Below, one piece after another: positions 38,498-47,372 of a stretch of DNA of 64,000 bases. Every line of letters starts with the position of its first letter. The first letter of the stretch is position 1. The notes under the pieces are model-generated. The model made no database searches. It was not told the origin of the DNA and worked only from the letters and a program-made list of their open reading frames with translations. A program made the position numbers and the translations under genes. The stretch comes from Pseudoalteromonas rubra (GTDB lineage Bacteria; Pseudomonadota; Gammaproteobacteria; Enterobacterales; Alteromonadaceae), in NCBI RefSeq assembly GCF_005887115.1, contig NZ_PNCJ01000007.1, positions 62,001 to 126,000 on the forward strand, read 5' to 3'.

Positions 38498-39511
38498 TTA
38501 GTAGCTTGACTTTTGCCACTTAGAAAACAGGCGCATAGCCCCTTTTTCAAGGCTAAGACTGACACCAATCCCGAGCTTTTCTGCCATGGATTTTTTCAGC
38601 TTAAAGCGCACCTGGTAAAGCTGGTGCGCCTGATTTAAATCTAACAACAGGTCGTCGCTGGTGCGAATTTCATCAACTAATGCAAACTCATGAGCATGGG
38701 TCGCCAGCCAGTGCTCACCCGTCGCCACTTTGTCTATATCCATATTGGGACGGTTGTCGCTGACAAAACGCTTGAACAAACCATGTGTGTGTTCAATTTC
38801 TTCACGAAACTTTTCGCGCCCTTTATCGGTATTTTCGCCAAACAGGGTCAGTGTGCGCTTATACTCTCCGGCCGTAATTTGCTCATAATCGATGTCATTC
38901 TTTTTCAGCAGCTTGTTGAAGTTAGGTAACTGAGCAATAACACCAATAGAGCCAACAATAGCAAACGGCGCTGCAATGATTTTATCCGCCACACAGGCCA
39001 TCATATAGCCACCGCTGGCTGCAACTTTATCAACACACACCGTCAGTGGCAGCCCGACATCTTTGATGCGTTGCAATTGAGAAGCGGCCAGACCGTAGCC
39101 ATGCACAACCCCGCCACCGCTTTCCAGATTAACCACAACCTGATCCTGCTTAGCATCTGCAATCGTTAAGATAGCCGTCACTTCTTCTCTGAGGTTTTCC
39201 ACTTCATGGGCATCCATGCTGCCGCTAAACTCGACGACAAACACGCGCTTTTTATCTTCTTCAGCTTGTTCTGATTGCGCCTTTTTCTGCTGCTTTTGAT
39301 GAGCTTTAAGCGCTTTTTTGTCCAGCGTCTGTGCCAGAAATTGCTCTTTTGCCTCGTCCAGACGTTTAGATAAATCGGTCAGCTCGATTTCACCAGACTG
39401 AGCACTCGGCTTGTGACTTGCTGCAACAATCATTGCGATGATTGCGCCAAGCGCAGCGACCAGTGTCACAGCCTTAGCCAAAAATAATCCGTACTCGTAT
39501 AAAAATGCCAA
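38498..39511 (-). CDS. sohB: SohB-type inner-membrane peptidase (S49)
   Basis: This is a 337-residue signal-peptide-peptidase-like enzyme. The start is TTG at 39511, with AGGAG 7 nt upstream, giving a product beginning (M)AFLYEYGLFLAKAVTLVAAL that aligns with SohB; the upstream ATG frame is not supported. One N-terminal helix is followed by a Lys/Glu-rich region and the S49 domain. The nucleophile Ser is in KVAASGGYMMACVADK, and the general-base Lys is in GEYKRTLTLFG. It follows the Pla-1/cef lipase gene but is separated from it by a terminator. Confidence 0.92.
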   Translation of the reverse strand: MAFLYEYGLFLAKAVTLVAALGAIIAMIVAASHKPSAQSGEIELTDLSKRLDEAKEQFLAQTLDKKALKAHQKQQKKAQSEQAEEDKKRVFVVEFSGSMDAHEVENLREEVTAILTIADAKQDQVVVNLESGGGVVHGYGLAASQLQRIKDVGLPLTVCVDKVAASGGYMMACVADKIIAAPFAIVGSIGVIAQLPNFNKLLKKNDIDYEQITAGEYKRTLTLFGENTDKGREKFREEIEHTHGLFKRFVSDNRPNMDIDKVATGEHWLATHAHEFALVDEIRTSDDLLLDLNQAHQLYQVRFKLKKSMAEKLGIGVSLSLEKGAMRLFSKWQKSSY

Positions 39512-39532
39512 CTTTCTACTCCTGAAATTTAA

Positions 39533-39561
39533 GTAAAAAAAAGCCGCTGAAACAGCGGCTT
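39533..39561 (-). terminator. Intrinsic terminator after the Pla-1/cef lipase gene
   Basis: A perfect 9-bp stem (39541-39549 with 39553-39561, loop AAA). On the minus strand it is followed by a T-rich stretch (complement of 39533-39540). It separates the lipase from sohB. Confidence 0.88.
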
Positions 39562-39583
39562 TCACATAATCTCTTAAATGCGA

Positions 39584-42007
39584 TTATTTTGCAATAACAG
39601 CATCGTTAGTGATCGGTAGCATCAGGCCTTGAGTTGCCAGGAAGGTGGCCAGCTGCTTCTGGATTTCCATCGTTGCTGCTGCATGACCTTCAGTAGTACC
39701 GCCCGAGCGCTCATCAAAGCTAGTGGTTAGCAATGAGCTATGGTGGCCCTGGCTGAATTTCACCACATAGCTACCCGGAGTGCCATCTGTAGACATCTGA
39801 GACTCACTCACTGGTGCCAGACCCATCAGAGCGGCCATCGGCAAGCTGCCCGACAGTGGGTTACTCTCAGTTGATGGTGGAATGACCTGGTCTTTCTTAT
39901 TGCCGTTTTCACCACCTACAACCACACCCATGTACATAGGTGTACCCAGCGCTTTCACCGCGCCAGCATAATTTGCTGCATCGGCGCTGCCGAGCACACT
40001 TTGCGCAGCATAGGCAAACTGTGTCACAGTCGCATTAATCGCACCAAGTGCAACCGTATCACCATTCGCTTCTAGCTGAGCAGTAAAGGTCGAGTACGCA
40101 CAGTTAGTAAACGCACCAGCATCTGTTGCAAACTGGCCACAGTCAGTAATCGCACCTTCTTGCATGTAAGCGTTAAATTGCTTAGATACAGCCAGATCAG
40201 TTGCAGCAGAAAGCACGGCGCTTTTCACAACCGGACCAAATGAAGCCGACTCAACCAGGAAGTTAGCAATGCCTGAACCACCGCTTGATAAAGCGCCTGC
40301 TTTTACATTAAACAAAGCATCTACTTGCTCATCCAACGGGGTGTTTGCCATCGCAATAAAGCCAGGGCCTACCACAGAACCCAACGAATGGCCGATGAAG
40401 CTTACATCCTGAGTATTAAACAATAATGGGACCGCTGTTGCCTGATTAATGTAGTTCAGACCCAGACGCAGACCCAGCAAATCAGCAACTGACTGGCGCA
40501 GGTTGTCGCGCGCTACCAGCAGTGACTGCAGATTCATGTAATGCAATACACTCTTGGTTGAGGCATTGAAATCATCTTCACCGTCATCATTGACATCGAT
40601 ACCACGATCACCATGCAACGGGTGGTCAATTGCCACTGTAGCAAAACCAGCCTGGGTTAACGCCAGCGTCAGACCCAGCATATCTTCTTTTTTACTGGTG
40701 ATACCATGCTGCATAATTACAACCGGCCAGCCTGTTTCAGGGCGGTTGGTTTCATCCGTAGGCATAGTTATCTGAACAGGGATATTATTTGCACCCTGAG
40801 CCTTAGGAAGCGGATTATACCTGCTGACAAATCTCTGCTGATCCAGCCCAAAGTCTCTCAGCTTATCTTTGGACAAGGTTTTACATAGCTCATCGTTCGA
40901 GCCTGGTTCTGCGTCGGGATCTGTCCCGGTCACCTTCTTGTACTCTATGACAGCCAACGCGTTGTCACACTGTGCCTGCCAGTAGGTATCCGCCAGCGCT
41001 GTATCTGCAGTTGTTTGTGGCTCACCCAGGTAGCGAGGTAATACAATGTTGCCTTTAAGGTAGCGGACTGAACGATATAAAGGACGTACCTGCTCAGGTA
41101 AAGCATCTCCCAGTATATCGGCTACTGTCAAGCCATCCGCAGGTTGTTCACCCACGCTTAACACAGGTCTTTGCTCAGTTGTCAAAGAACCAGCCAACAA
41201 CTGCTTAACCGCTCCCATCACTTCAAAAGTTGAGTGAGTGGTCATCGCAGCTGAATAAATGATTTCTTCCTTCGTCACTGTTCCCAGCGCCGCCACAGCA
41301 TTTTCATAACTGTTGATCACACCCTGTAAGCTCTTCTGCGTAGGGGTTACCAGTGGCGTTTCTTGCTTAAGCAGCGTGTAGCTTGATGAAGGTGCAATAC
41401 TGCCCGAACTGTCTTTTAAGCCCGTTGTTAACACCGTAATATAAGTTGTTGCCGACTTAAGCGGTTTCATTGGGATAACATTGATGCTCTTACCATCTGC
41501 CCCCAACTGAGTAACAAAGTCACCGGTTGGGCCGAATGTTAGTTCTGCAACAGCTTTACAAGCAATACCCGCAGGCACCTGAGCACACTCTTCAACGGTC
41601 TGGCTTGCGCCCATCACCACTTCAAAAATACGCACGGAGCCAGGTGTTGCAACACTGGCAGCATCAATTTCAACACCTGCTGGAACAGTTAAGTCAATGG
41701 CAAAAGGCATTTGCGTTGACCAGCCATCCAGTGCACCCAGAGCAAAAGATGGATCTGCATACTGAACACGCTGGAGATTAGGAACTCCGTCGCCATTGAG
41801 CTCTCCCGGGATATTGAGAGTGCCGTCTTTTGTGCCGTTAAACAGCAAATCGTTAGGCACGGAGATCACACCATTTGAAGGGTCGAACTTAATCGAGGCG
41901 CTGGGTGTTACAGCTGTGCTTTCTTGTTTTACATCGTCAAGTGTTTCACCGCCACCACAACCAGCTAAGGCTGCAGAAACTGCGAGTGAGAGTAGCATTT
42001 TTTTCAT
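39584..42007 (-). CDS. Extracellular/surface lipase of the Pla-1/cef family (VolA-like)
   Basis: This is an 807-residue lipoprotein. GGAG lies 8 nt before the ATG; the signal ends in the lipobox LAGC (Cys17) then GGGETLDD. The N-terminal half is a beta-rich region typical of the family (SGVISVPNDLLFNGTKDGTL-like start). The alpha/beta-hydrolase core is at about 440-800: GWPVVIMQHGITSKKEDM, then AIDHPLHGDRG, then the nucleophile elbow GHSLG with Ser541, and a late His in QGHHSSLL. VolA, a known member from Vibrio, is a surface lysophospholipase that frees fatty acids from lysophosphatidylcholine. The encoded FadE could use such acids, but no operon links them. Confidence 0.92.
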   Translation of the reverse strand: MKKMLLSLAVSAALAGCGGGETLDDVKQESTAVTPSASIKFDPSNGVISVPNDLLFNGTKDGTLNIPGELNGDGVPNLQRVQYADPSFALGALDGWSTQMPFAIDLTVPAGVEIDAASVATPGSVRIFEVVMGASQTVEECAQVPAGIACKAVAELTFGPTGDFVTQLGADGKSINVIPMKPLKSATTYITVLTTGLKDSSGSIAPSSSYTLLKQETPLVTPTQKSLQGVINSYENAVAALGTVTKEEIIYSAAMTTHSTFEVMGAVKQLLAGSLTTEQRPVLSVGEQPADGLTVADILGDALPEQVRPLYRSVRYLKGNIVLPRYLGEPQTTADTALADTYWQAQCDNALAVIEYKKVTGTDPDAEPGSNDELCKTLSKDKLRDFGLDQQRFVSRYNPLPKAQGANNIPVQITMPTDETNRPETGWPVVIMQHGITSKKEDMLGLTLALTQAGFATVAIDHPLHGDRGIDVNDDGEDDFNASTKSVLHYMNLQSLLVARDNLRQSVADLLGLRLGLNYINQATAVPLLFNTQDVSFIGHSLGSVVGPGFIAMANTPLDEQVDALFNVKAGALSSGGSGIANFLVESASFGPVVKSAVLSAATDLAVSKQFNAYMQEGAITDCGQFATDAGAFTNCAYSTFTAQLEANGDTVALGAINATVTQFAYAAQSVLGSADAANYAGAVKALGTPMYMGVVVGGENGNKKDQVIPPSTESNPLSGSLPMAALMGLAPVSESQMSTDGTPGSYVVKFSQGHHSSLLTTSFDERSGGTTEGHAAATMEIQKQLATFLATQGLMLPITNDAVIAK

Positions 42008-42276
42008 TTATTTGGCTCCGACATAATCTTATTATTATTCTTAGCCCTGAATCCAACTTAACTGCTTAATTTAGCTGATAAATTGAGCGATCAGAGAATA
42101 TTTAGTTAAAACCTTTGCAAAAAGGTACTTAAAGGTAAATCTGCTTTTAATAAGACATTAGACCAGTTTAAGTTAACGCAAAGTGTAGCGTTTCGCCAGC
42201 CATATTTACAATAAATTCGATAACTTGGCTGTGGTATGTGGTAAAATATGCTGAAAATTTAGCTCAGAGGTTCAAA

Positions 42277-43023
42277 ATGCATACTTATCAAGCAGCTGAG
42301 AATGCTTTAGAAAACAAAGTGATTTTGGTCACAGGTGCAGGCGATGGCATTGGACGCGTTGCCGCACTGACCTATGCCAGGCATGGTGCCACGGTAATTT
42401 TGCTGGGTAAAACCACCAAAAAACTGGAATGTGTTTACGATGAAATCGTTGCCGCAGGTGACCCACAGCCTGCCATCGTCCCTTTAGATCTGAAAGGTGC
42501 CACAAAACAACATTACCGCGACCTTGCCGCCACTATCGAACAACAATTTGGCAAGCTTGACGGACTGTTAAATAACGCCTCTATTTTAGGCTCGCTGGGC
42601 CCGCTTGAGCACTTTTGTGTTTCTACATTCGAAAATATCATGAAGGTGAACGTTACAGCACAGGCAATGATCACTAAATACCTGTTCCCGGTGATGCGCA
42701 AAGCGCCCAGTGCGTCTATTGTGTTCACCTCATCAGGCGTAGGTCGTCAGGGCCGCGAATTTTGGGGCGCTTACGCGATTTCTAAGTTCGCCACCGAAGG
42801 CATGATGCAAACCTGGGCGGCGGAAGTGGGTAAAACCAACATTCGTATTAACTGTATTAACCCGGGTGCCACTCGCACCAGCATGCGTGCTACCGCCTAT
42901 CCGGGTGAAGATAAAGACAAGTTAAAAACACCAGAAGAGTTAATGCCAACTTATCTCTATCTGATGTCTGACGATTCAGCTCAGGTCAACGGTCAGTCAC
43001 TCGACGCCCAACCTAGGTCATAG
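42277..43023 (+). CDS. yciK: YciK-family short-chain dehydrogenase
   Basis: This is a 248-residue SDR enzyme. The ATG at 42277 (AGAGG 6 nt upstream) is preferred over the longer frame from 42238. The cofactor motif is VTGAGDGIGR, the structural motif LLNNASIL, and the catalytic Ser/Tyr/Lys are in FTSSGVGR and YAISK. It matches E. coli YciK in length and neighbourhood (next to rluB). The natural substrate is not known. The gene is convergent with rluB across a symmetrical terminator. The 269 bp before it, up to the lipase gene, is AT-rich and shows no gene. Confidence 0.92.
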   Translation: MHTYQAAENALENKVILVTGAGDGIGRVAALTYARHGATVILLGKTTKKLECVYDEIVAAGDPQPAIVPLDLKGATKQHYRDLAATIEQQFGKLDGLLNNASILGSLGPLEHFCVSTFENIMKVNVTAQAMITKYLFPVMRKAPSASIVFTSSGVGRQGREFWGAYAISKFATEGMMQTWAAEVGKTNIRINCINPGATRTSMRATAYPGEDKDKLKTPEELMPTYLYLMSDDSAQVNGQSLDAQPRS

Positions 43024-43025
43024 CC

Positions 43026-43058
43026 ATTAAAAAAGCCGCGAAAAGCGGCTTTTTTAAT
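43026..43058. terminator. Symmetrical bidirectional terminator between yciK and rluB
   Basis: A perfect 14-bp palindromic stem (43026-43039 with 43045-43058, loop GAAAA) with six T on either strand. It ends both convergent transcripts. Confidence 0.92.
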
Positions 43059-43065
43059 TTATGTG

Positions 43066-43926
43066 TTAACGGCGCTTACTCTGTTTGAGACGCTGGTTGT
43101 GTTTGCTTACTGCCTTTCGAATGCGATTGATTTTAGCACGCTTATCTTTGCGCTTTTCAGGCATCACTGACAACTTAGTTTGCGTTTCGGGGCGTAAACC
43201 TACCGACTTGCGCAAATAGTTTACATCTTCCAGCTTGAGCTCTTCCCAGCCGCCCTGAGGCAAACGCTTGCTCAGTTCAAGCTTACCGTAACGCACGCGA
43301 ATAAGACGGGATACTTCCAGCTCCTGTGATTGCCACAAGCGGCGCACTTCACGGTTACGGCCTTCCGTTAGTGTCACGTTAAACCACTTGTTCAGGCCCT
43401 CACCACCGCGAGGTACCAATTTCAGGAACTTTGCCGGGCCATCCTCAAGCTCTACGCCTTTTTTCAGATTACGCAGATGCTCGTTGGTAACATCTCCAAA
43501 CACCCGAACTGAGTACTCGCGTTCTACTTCGTATTTGGGATGCATCAGGCGATTGGCCAGTTCACCGTCATTGGTAAATAACAGCAGACCTGAGGTGTTG
43601 ATATCCAGACGACCTATGGCAATCCAGCGATCGCCTTCAATTCGTGGCAGGCGATCAAATACAGTGCGACGCCCTTCCGGGTCCTTACGTGTACACAGCT
43701 CGCCTTCGGGCTTATGGTACATCAACACACGGCAGATCCGCTCTTCCTGTTGCTCTACTTTAACAATATGTCCATCGACCCGGATCACGGCGTTTTCTTC
43801 TACGCGGTCACCCAGTTTAGCCACCTTGCCATCAACACTGACGCGGTTGCTTTCGATGTATTTTTCCATTTCACGACGCGAGCCAACGCCTGCGCGTGCC
43901 AAAACTTTTTGTAACTTCTCACTCAT
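43066..43926 (-). CDS. rluB: 23S rRNA pseudouridine-2605 synthase RluB
   Basis: This is a 286-residue RsuA-type pseudouridine synthase with an N-terminal S4 RNA-binding domain ([21 protein letters not shown]) and the catalytic Asp in [18 protein letters not shown]. The basic C-terminal tail ([20 protein letters not shown]) is typical of RluB. Its ATG overlaps the scpB stop by 4 nt (ATGA). It is the last gene of the cluster rnm-yciO-scpA-scpB-rluB. Confidence 0.95.
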   Translation of the reverse strand: MSEKLQKVLARAGVGSRREMEKYIESNRVSVDGKVAKLGDRVEENAVIRVDGHIVKVEQQEERICRVLMYHKPEGELCTRKDPEGRRTVFDRLPRIEGDRWIAIGRLDINTSGLLLFTNDGELANRLMHPKYEVEREYSVRVFGDVTNEHLRNLKKGVELEDGPAKFLKLVPRGGEGLNKWFNVTLTEGRNREVRRLWQSQELEVSRLIRVRYGKLELSKRLPQGGWEELKLEDVNYLRKSVGLRPETQTKLSVMPEKRKDKRAKINRIRKAVSKHNQRLKQSKRR

Positions 43927-44510
43927 TCTGATGGTTCTCTCACAGAAGGATCATCTAACATCTGATCTAGCTTTTCGCCCTGTTGTGGCGGCAGCTCCGG
44001 GAGCATATCCAGCCCGTTAAGCGAAAAGTAGTCTAAAAATTGTCTGGTCGTTGCATACAATGCCGGTTTGCCCGGCACCTCTTTATAGCCCACCACTTTT
44101 ATCCACTGACGCTCCAGCAAGCTCCTAATGATGTTAGAGCTGACAGTCACGCCACGCACTTGCTCAATTTCGCCCCGGGTAATGGGCTGTCGGTAAGCTA
44201 TCAGAGCCAACGTTTCAAGTGTTGCACGGGAATACTTGGGTGCTTTTTCCTGCCACAAATTACTGAGCCAGGGACTTAAACTGGCACAAGCCTGAAAACG
44301 ATAACCGGTGCCAACTTCAACCAGTTTGACGCCTCTGGTCTGATAGTGTTCACTCAGGGTATCCAGTGCGTCACGGAGCCGTTTATCAGATACATTGATA
44401 TCCAGTAAAACGGTCTCTTTCAGTTGTTTACGCGATAAAGGCTTATCGGCAACGAATATGGCAGCTTCCACCAGTTCAACCAATTGTTCATCACTGATAC
44501 GACGTTTCAT
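43923..44510 (-). CDS. scpB: Segregation and condensation protein B
   Basis: This is a 195-residue ScpB with two winged-helix domains. Recognisable blocks are [19 protein letters not shown] and [25 protein letters not shown]. ScpA and ScpB bind the SMC ATPase to form a condensin that compacts chromosomes. It lies 50 nt downstream of scpA and overlaps rluB. Many gammaproteobacteria use MukBEF instead, so the host should carry smc elsewhere. Confidence 0.95.
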   Translation of the reverse strand: MKRRISDEQLVELVEAAIFVADKPLSRKQLKETVLLDINVSDKRLRDALDTLSEHYQTRGVKLVEVGTGYRFQACASLSPWLSNLWQEKAPKYSRATLETLALIAYRQPITRGEIEQVRGVTVSSNIIRSLLERQWIKVVGYKEVPGKPALYATTRQFLDYFSLNGLDMLPELPPQQGEKLDQMLDDPSVREPSE

Positions 44511-44560
44511 GCAAGTAGGATAAGGCTAGTCTAAAGCGGCGTATTATGACAGAGCCCGCG

Positions 44561-45376
44561 TCACTCTTGTAGCTTTAATGACAAATAAATTGCACTGGCA
44601 GGAGTAGTCGCAGGCGCCACCTGTAAGCAATTAATTAACTGCTCCTTTAAAAGCTCCAGCATGGCGATAAACGTCACCACTACGCCGCTACGCCCTTCAG
44701 ACAGAGTGAACAGCCGAGTGAATTCTACTGGTTCCGGATGTTCCGACAAAAACTGAAGAATTGCTGCCATACGCTCTCGGGTAGATAACACTTCGGCACT
44801 GATCTGGTGATGCTCAAAGGTTTTTGCCCGAGCCATGACATCACTGAGTGCCAGCAACAACTCTGCCATTTCTATATCCGGCAGGCGCGTCTGAGGCTCC
44901 TCGGACTCCTCCATCAAAGCACGAGCGACAAAAATCTCCCGATCAACACGGGGTAACTGATCTAAGTTCTCGGCGGCTGTTTTGAACTGCTCATATTCCT
45001 GAAGTCTTCTGACCAATTCCGCGCGAGGGTCTTCCTCGTCTTCCAGTTCTTCATGTACAGGTAGCAGCAAACGAGACTTTATCTGTGCCAATAAAGCCGC
45101 CATAACCAAATATTCTCCGGCCAATTCAAGCTGCATATCCTGCATCATCTCCACATACTGAACATATTGTTGCGTAATGCTCAGTATAGGTAGTTCAAGA
45201 ATATCTAATTTATGGCGCTTGATCAGATACAACAATAGATCAAGGGGACCTTCAAATGTTTCCAGTATCACTTCCAGTGCGTCAGGAGGAATATAAAGAT
45301 CCTCCGGCTTTTCCAGTACGGCTTCTCCATGTAAAAACGCCAGTGGCAGTTTCTGTTGGACTGGCTGGTCACTCAT
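44561..45376 (-). CDS. scpA: Segregation and condensation protein A
   Basis: This is a 271-residue kleisin partner of SMC and ScpB. The ATG at 45376, 2 nt after the yciO stop, is preferred for coupling; an in-frame GTG at 45406 would overlap yciO. Diagnostic blocks are LETFEGPLDLLLYLIKRHKLDILELPI and YLVMAALLAQIKSRLLLP, and a winged-helix end with EFTRLFTLSEGRSGVVVTFIAMLELLK. An N-terminal extension of about 35 residues is typical of the Shewanella/Pseudoalteromonas type. Confidence 0.94.
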   Translation of the reverse strand: MSDQPVQQKLPLAFLHGEAVLEKPEDLYIPPDALEVILETFEGPLDLLLYLIKRHKLDILELPILSITQQYVQYVEMMQDMQLELAGEYLVMAALLAQIKSRLLLPVHEELEDEEDPRAELVRRLQEYEQFKTAAENLDQLPRVDREIFVARALMEESEEPQTRLPDIEMAELLLALSDVMARAKTFEHHQISAEVLSTRERMAAILQFLSEHPEPVEFTRLFTLSEGRSGVVVTFIAMLELLKEQLINCLQVAPATTPASAIYLSLKLQE

Positions 45377-45378
45377 GA

Positions 45379-45999
45379 TTATTCGAACGGGGCCGTATCG
45401 CCACAACCTCGGCGAAGGATCACCACCTCGTCGTCTGACATATCAATCACCGTGGTCGCCTGCTCGACCAGATAACCACCATGAATGATCAAATCAACGT
45501 GTTTTTCCAGACGCAACCGGATGTCTTCAGGATCCGACTCTGTAAATTGCTCATCAGGCAAGATCAGTGAACAAGACATCAAAGGCTCCCCCAACTCGGC
45601 CAGCAGAGCGGACGTGATAGGATGCTCAGTCACCCGGATCCCGATGGTTTTTTTCTTCTCATTGAGCAAACGCCGCGGTACTTCTTTGGTTCCTTTGAGA
45701 ATAAAAGTGTACGGGCCAGGTGTATTGTTTTTGATCATCCGAAACATTTGGTTGTCGACACGAGCATACGTCGACAACTCAGATAAATCCCGGCACATCA
45801 GGGTAAAGTTATGGTGCTTTTCGATGCCACGGATGCGCTCGATACGCTCCTTGGCCTGCTTATTACCCAGGCTGCAGCCGATGGCATAGCCAGAATCAGT
45901 TGGATAAACTAACACCCCGCCCTGCTGAATGATATCAACGGCCTGACGGATAAGACGACCCTGTGGATTATCGGGATGAATATGAAAAAATTGGCTCAC
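45379..45999 (-). CDS. yciO: YciO, YrdC/Sua5-related protein
   Basis: This is a 206-residue member of the YrdC-like family. The start is GTG at 45999, with GGAG 8 nt upstream, giving MSQFFHIHPDNPQGRLIRQA, which aligns with E. coli YciO; longer frames upstream overlap rnm and lack homology. The core GGVLVYPTDSGYAIGC and NNTPGPYTFILKGTKEVPRRL form the nucleotide/threonylcarbamoyl-type site. Its cellular role is less clear than that of TsaC. It starts 4 nt after the rnm stop. Confidence 0.93.
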   Translation of the reverse strand: MSQFFHIHPDNPQGRLIRQAVDIIQQGGVLVYPTDSGYAIGCSLGNKQAKERIERIRGIEKHHNFTLMCRDLSELSTYARVDNQMFRMIKNNTPGPYTFILKGTKEVPRRLLNEKKKTIGIRVTEHPITSALLAELGEPLMSCSLILPDEQFTESDPEDIRLRLEKHVDLIIHGGYLVEQATTVIDMSDDEVVILRRGCGDTAPFE

Positions 46000-46003
46000 G
46001 CTG

Positions 46004-46849
46004 TCACTCCTCTGTCGCGCCCCAGAACTGCCAAACCCCTTGGCAATCTTTTGGTAAGTATAGGTTTTTTCCAAGATCCAACCAGTTTGTTGGATAATGA
46101 AAGTCAGATCCCTGGCTGGCCAGTAAGTTGTATTCACGACTCAACTGACCCAAAAACTGCCGCTCGGAAGGTGCTTGTTGAGGCTGTGCCACCTCCATCG
46201 CTTTTCCGCCGGCTGCACTGAATTCGTCCAGTAACTTTCTGAGCCACTTATTCGACATTTGATAGCGTCCGGGATGCGCCAGTACGCTTACACCGCCGGC
46301 ACTGTGTATCGCCTCAATGGCTTGTGCCATGCTGCACCAGCTGCTGGGGACATAACCAATTTTGTTACGACCCAGATACTTCTTAAATACGCCCTGAATG
46401 TTTTTGGCGACGCCTCTGTCGACCAGCGCTTTGGCAAAATGAGCACGGGTAATTTCGGCGTTTTCGGCAAGCAATTGTGCTTCTTCGTATATGCCTTCAT
46501 AGCCACGCTTAGCAAGCCGCGCACCGATCTCTTTGGCACGCTCTCGGCGCTTTTGCTGCTGACTGGCAAGTAGGGTGTTTAACGCATCAGCGTTTTCATC
46601 GATATTCAGACCAACGATGTGGATTTCGAAACTCTCCCATTTGGTTGAGATTTCTACGCCCGAGACCAAAGACAGGGGCAGCTGTTTATCTGCTATGTAA
46701 GTGCGCGCAGGGGCAAGACCAGCCACCGTGTCGTGATCCGTAATGGCCAGTACGTCCACTCCTCTTTCGGTTGCCCGTTCAAGTAAAGCGCTCACTGCCA
46801 AACGACCATCCGAAAAAGTACTGTGACTGTGTAAGTCGTATTTTATCAA
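46004..46849 (-). CDS. rnm: RNase AM (YciV/TrpH), PHP-domain 5'-3' exoribonuclease
   Basis: This is a 281-residue PHP-domain metalloenzyme. Metal-binding motifs are YDLHSHSTFSDG (first), ITDHDT (second), GVEIS, VLAHPGRY and SQGSDFHYP. The E. coli homologue trims 5' ends of rRNA and degrades short oligonucleotides. The reading frame begins at TTG 46849; no ATG is available in frame before a stop, so a TTG start is the best choice. As in E. coli it is divergent from the trp operon and precedes yciO. Confidence 0.92.
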   Translation of the reverse strand: MIKYDLHSHSTFSDGRLAVSALLERATERGVDVLAITDHDTVAGLAPARTYIADKQLPLSLVSGVEISTKWESFEIHIVGLNIDENADALNTLLASQQQKRRERAKEIGARLAKRGYEGIYEEAQLLAENAEITRAHFAKALVDRGVAKNIQGVFKKYLGRNKIGYVPSSWCSMAQAIEAIHSAGGVSVLAHPGRYQMSNKWLRKLLDEFSAAGGKAMEVAQPQQAPSERQFLGQLSREYNLLASQGSDFHYPTNWLDLGKNLYLPKDCQGVWQFWGATEE

Positions 46850-47005
46850 ACTCTCATAACCTCATAAAAATTTGCAGGTTTTAGTATATCATGTTCTTTA
46901 ATGTCAGGTGTGTTTATCTCATGACACCAAACAACGAGATAGCAGCTTATTAGTCAGTCAAAATAACCATTTTTAGGTACACAGTGGATTTTTTCGACTT
47001 TGCCC
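46850..47005. other. Intergenic region between rnm and the trp promoter
   Basis: This stretch holds no gene. It must contain the minus-strand promoter of rnm. A loose inverted repeat (TATCTC at 46916-46921 and GAGATA at about 46937-46942) is visible but has no assigned role. Confidence 0.5.
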
Positions 47006-47035
47006 TTGACACTTTAACCCTTAGTACGGTTTACT
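47006..47035 (+). promoter_or_regulatory. Candidate trp operon promoter
   Basis: TTGACA (47006-47011) and TTTACT (47030-47035, 4/6 to consensus) are separated by 18 nt. Transcription would begin near 47042 and produce a leader of about 330 nt before trpE. The spacer contains TTAGTACGG, which partly resembles a TrpR half-operator (CTAGTACG in E. coli), but the palindrome is not convincing. Confidence 0.5.
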
Positions 47036-47070
47036 GTTGGCACTGAAATGACATAACGATGACTTAACAA

Positions 47071-47115
47071 ATGAAAACACAAACAACTTTAAACATTTGG
47101 TGGTGGCACTCGTAA
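47071..47115 (+). CDS. trpL: trp leader peptide 1
   Basis: This is a 14-codon frame reading MKTQTTLNIWWWHS, too short for routine gene finders. Three consecutive Trp codons lie at 47098-47106. Ribosome stalling there when charged tRNA-Trp is scarce would uncover the following arm. The His-Ser codons CACTCG (47107-47112) can pair with CGGGTG (47121-47126), the protector pairing of classical trp attenuators. The ribosome site is weak. It belongs to the first of two consecutive attenuators. Confidence 0.85.
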   Translation: MKTQTTLNIWWWHS

Positions 47116-47180
47116 TTTAGCGGGTGAATCGTTGTGCATGCAAGATTTTATAAACCCGCGCTAACCCCGCGGGTTTTTTT
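47107..47180 (+). promoter_or_regulatory. trp attenuator 1 (antiterminator and terminator)
   Basis: The terminator pairs AAACCCGCG (47152-47160) with CGCGGGTTT (47168-47176), loop CTAACCC, with a T-run to 47180. The alternative antiterminator pairs GCGGGT (47120-47125), just after the leader stop, with ACCCGC (47154-47159). The protector pairing is CACTCG (47107-47112) with CGGGTG (47121-47126). This is a full 1:2 / 2:3 / 3:4 attenuator. Confidence 0.85.
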
Positions 47181-47213
47181 ATAGATTTTTTTCGATTAAT
47201 GATGAGTTTTAAA

Positions 47214-47273
47214 ATGAGCAACAATACAGTAAACCTCACAGTATCTATGTCTTGGTGGTGGTGCCTGAATTAG
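47214..47273 (+). CDS. trpL: trp leader peptide 2
   Basis: This is a 19-codon frame reading MSNNTVNLTVSMSWWWCLN, beginning 34 nt after the first terminator. Three consecutive Trp codons lie at 47253-47261 and the TAG stop at 47271. A GAG-like ribosome site (GATGAG) lies about 8 nt upstream. It resembles leader 1 in its start, its Trp triplet and the TAGCGGG that follows, so it looks like a diverged copy. Confidence 0.85.
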   Translation: MSNNTVNLTVSMSWWWCLN

Positions 47274-47339
47274 CGGGACGGCATTGTTGTATCTAATAAA
47301 CAGACCCCCGCAAGCAACCCGCTTACGGGGGTTTTTTTT
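47262..47339 (+). promoter_or_regulatory. trp attenuator 2 (antiterminator and terminator)
   Basis: The terminator pairs ACCCCCG (47304-47310) with CGGGGGT (47326-47332), with an inner AAGC/GCTT helix, followed by eight T to 47339. The antiterminator arm GCGGG (47273-47277), overlapping the leader stop, can pair with CCCGC (47307-47311). TGCC (47262-47265) can pair with GGCA (47280-47283) as protector. It lies 33 nt before the trpE start. Confidence 0.85.
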
Positions 47340-47372
47340 AGCTTATTTTATAAAAATTACGAGGAATGAGGT

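Noticed and set aside
47098..47261. TGG triplet repeats as a microsatellite or CRISPR-like repeat
   Set aside because: The two TGG runs are Trp codons in leader peptides of attenuators; no spacer-repeat array exists.
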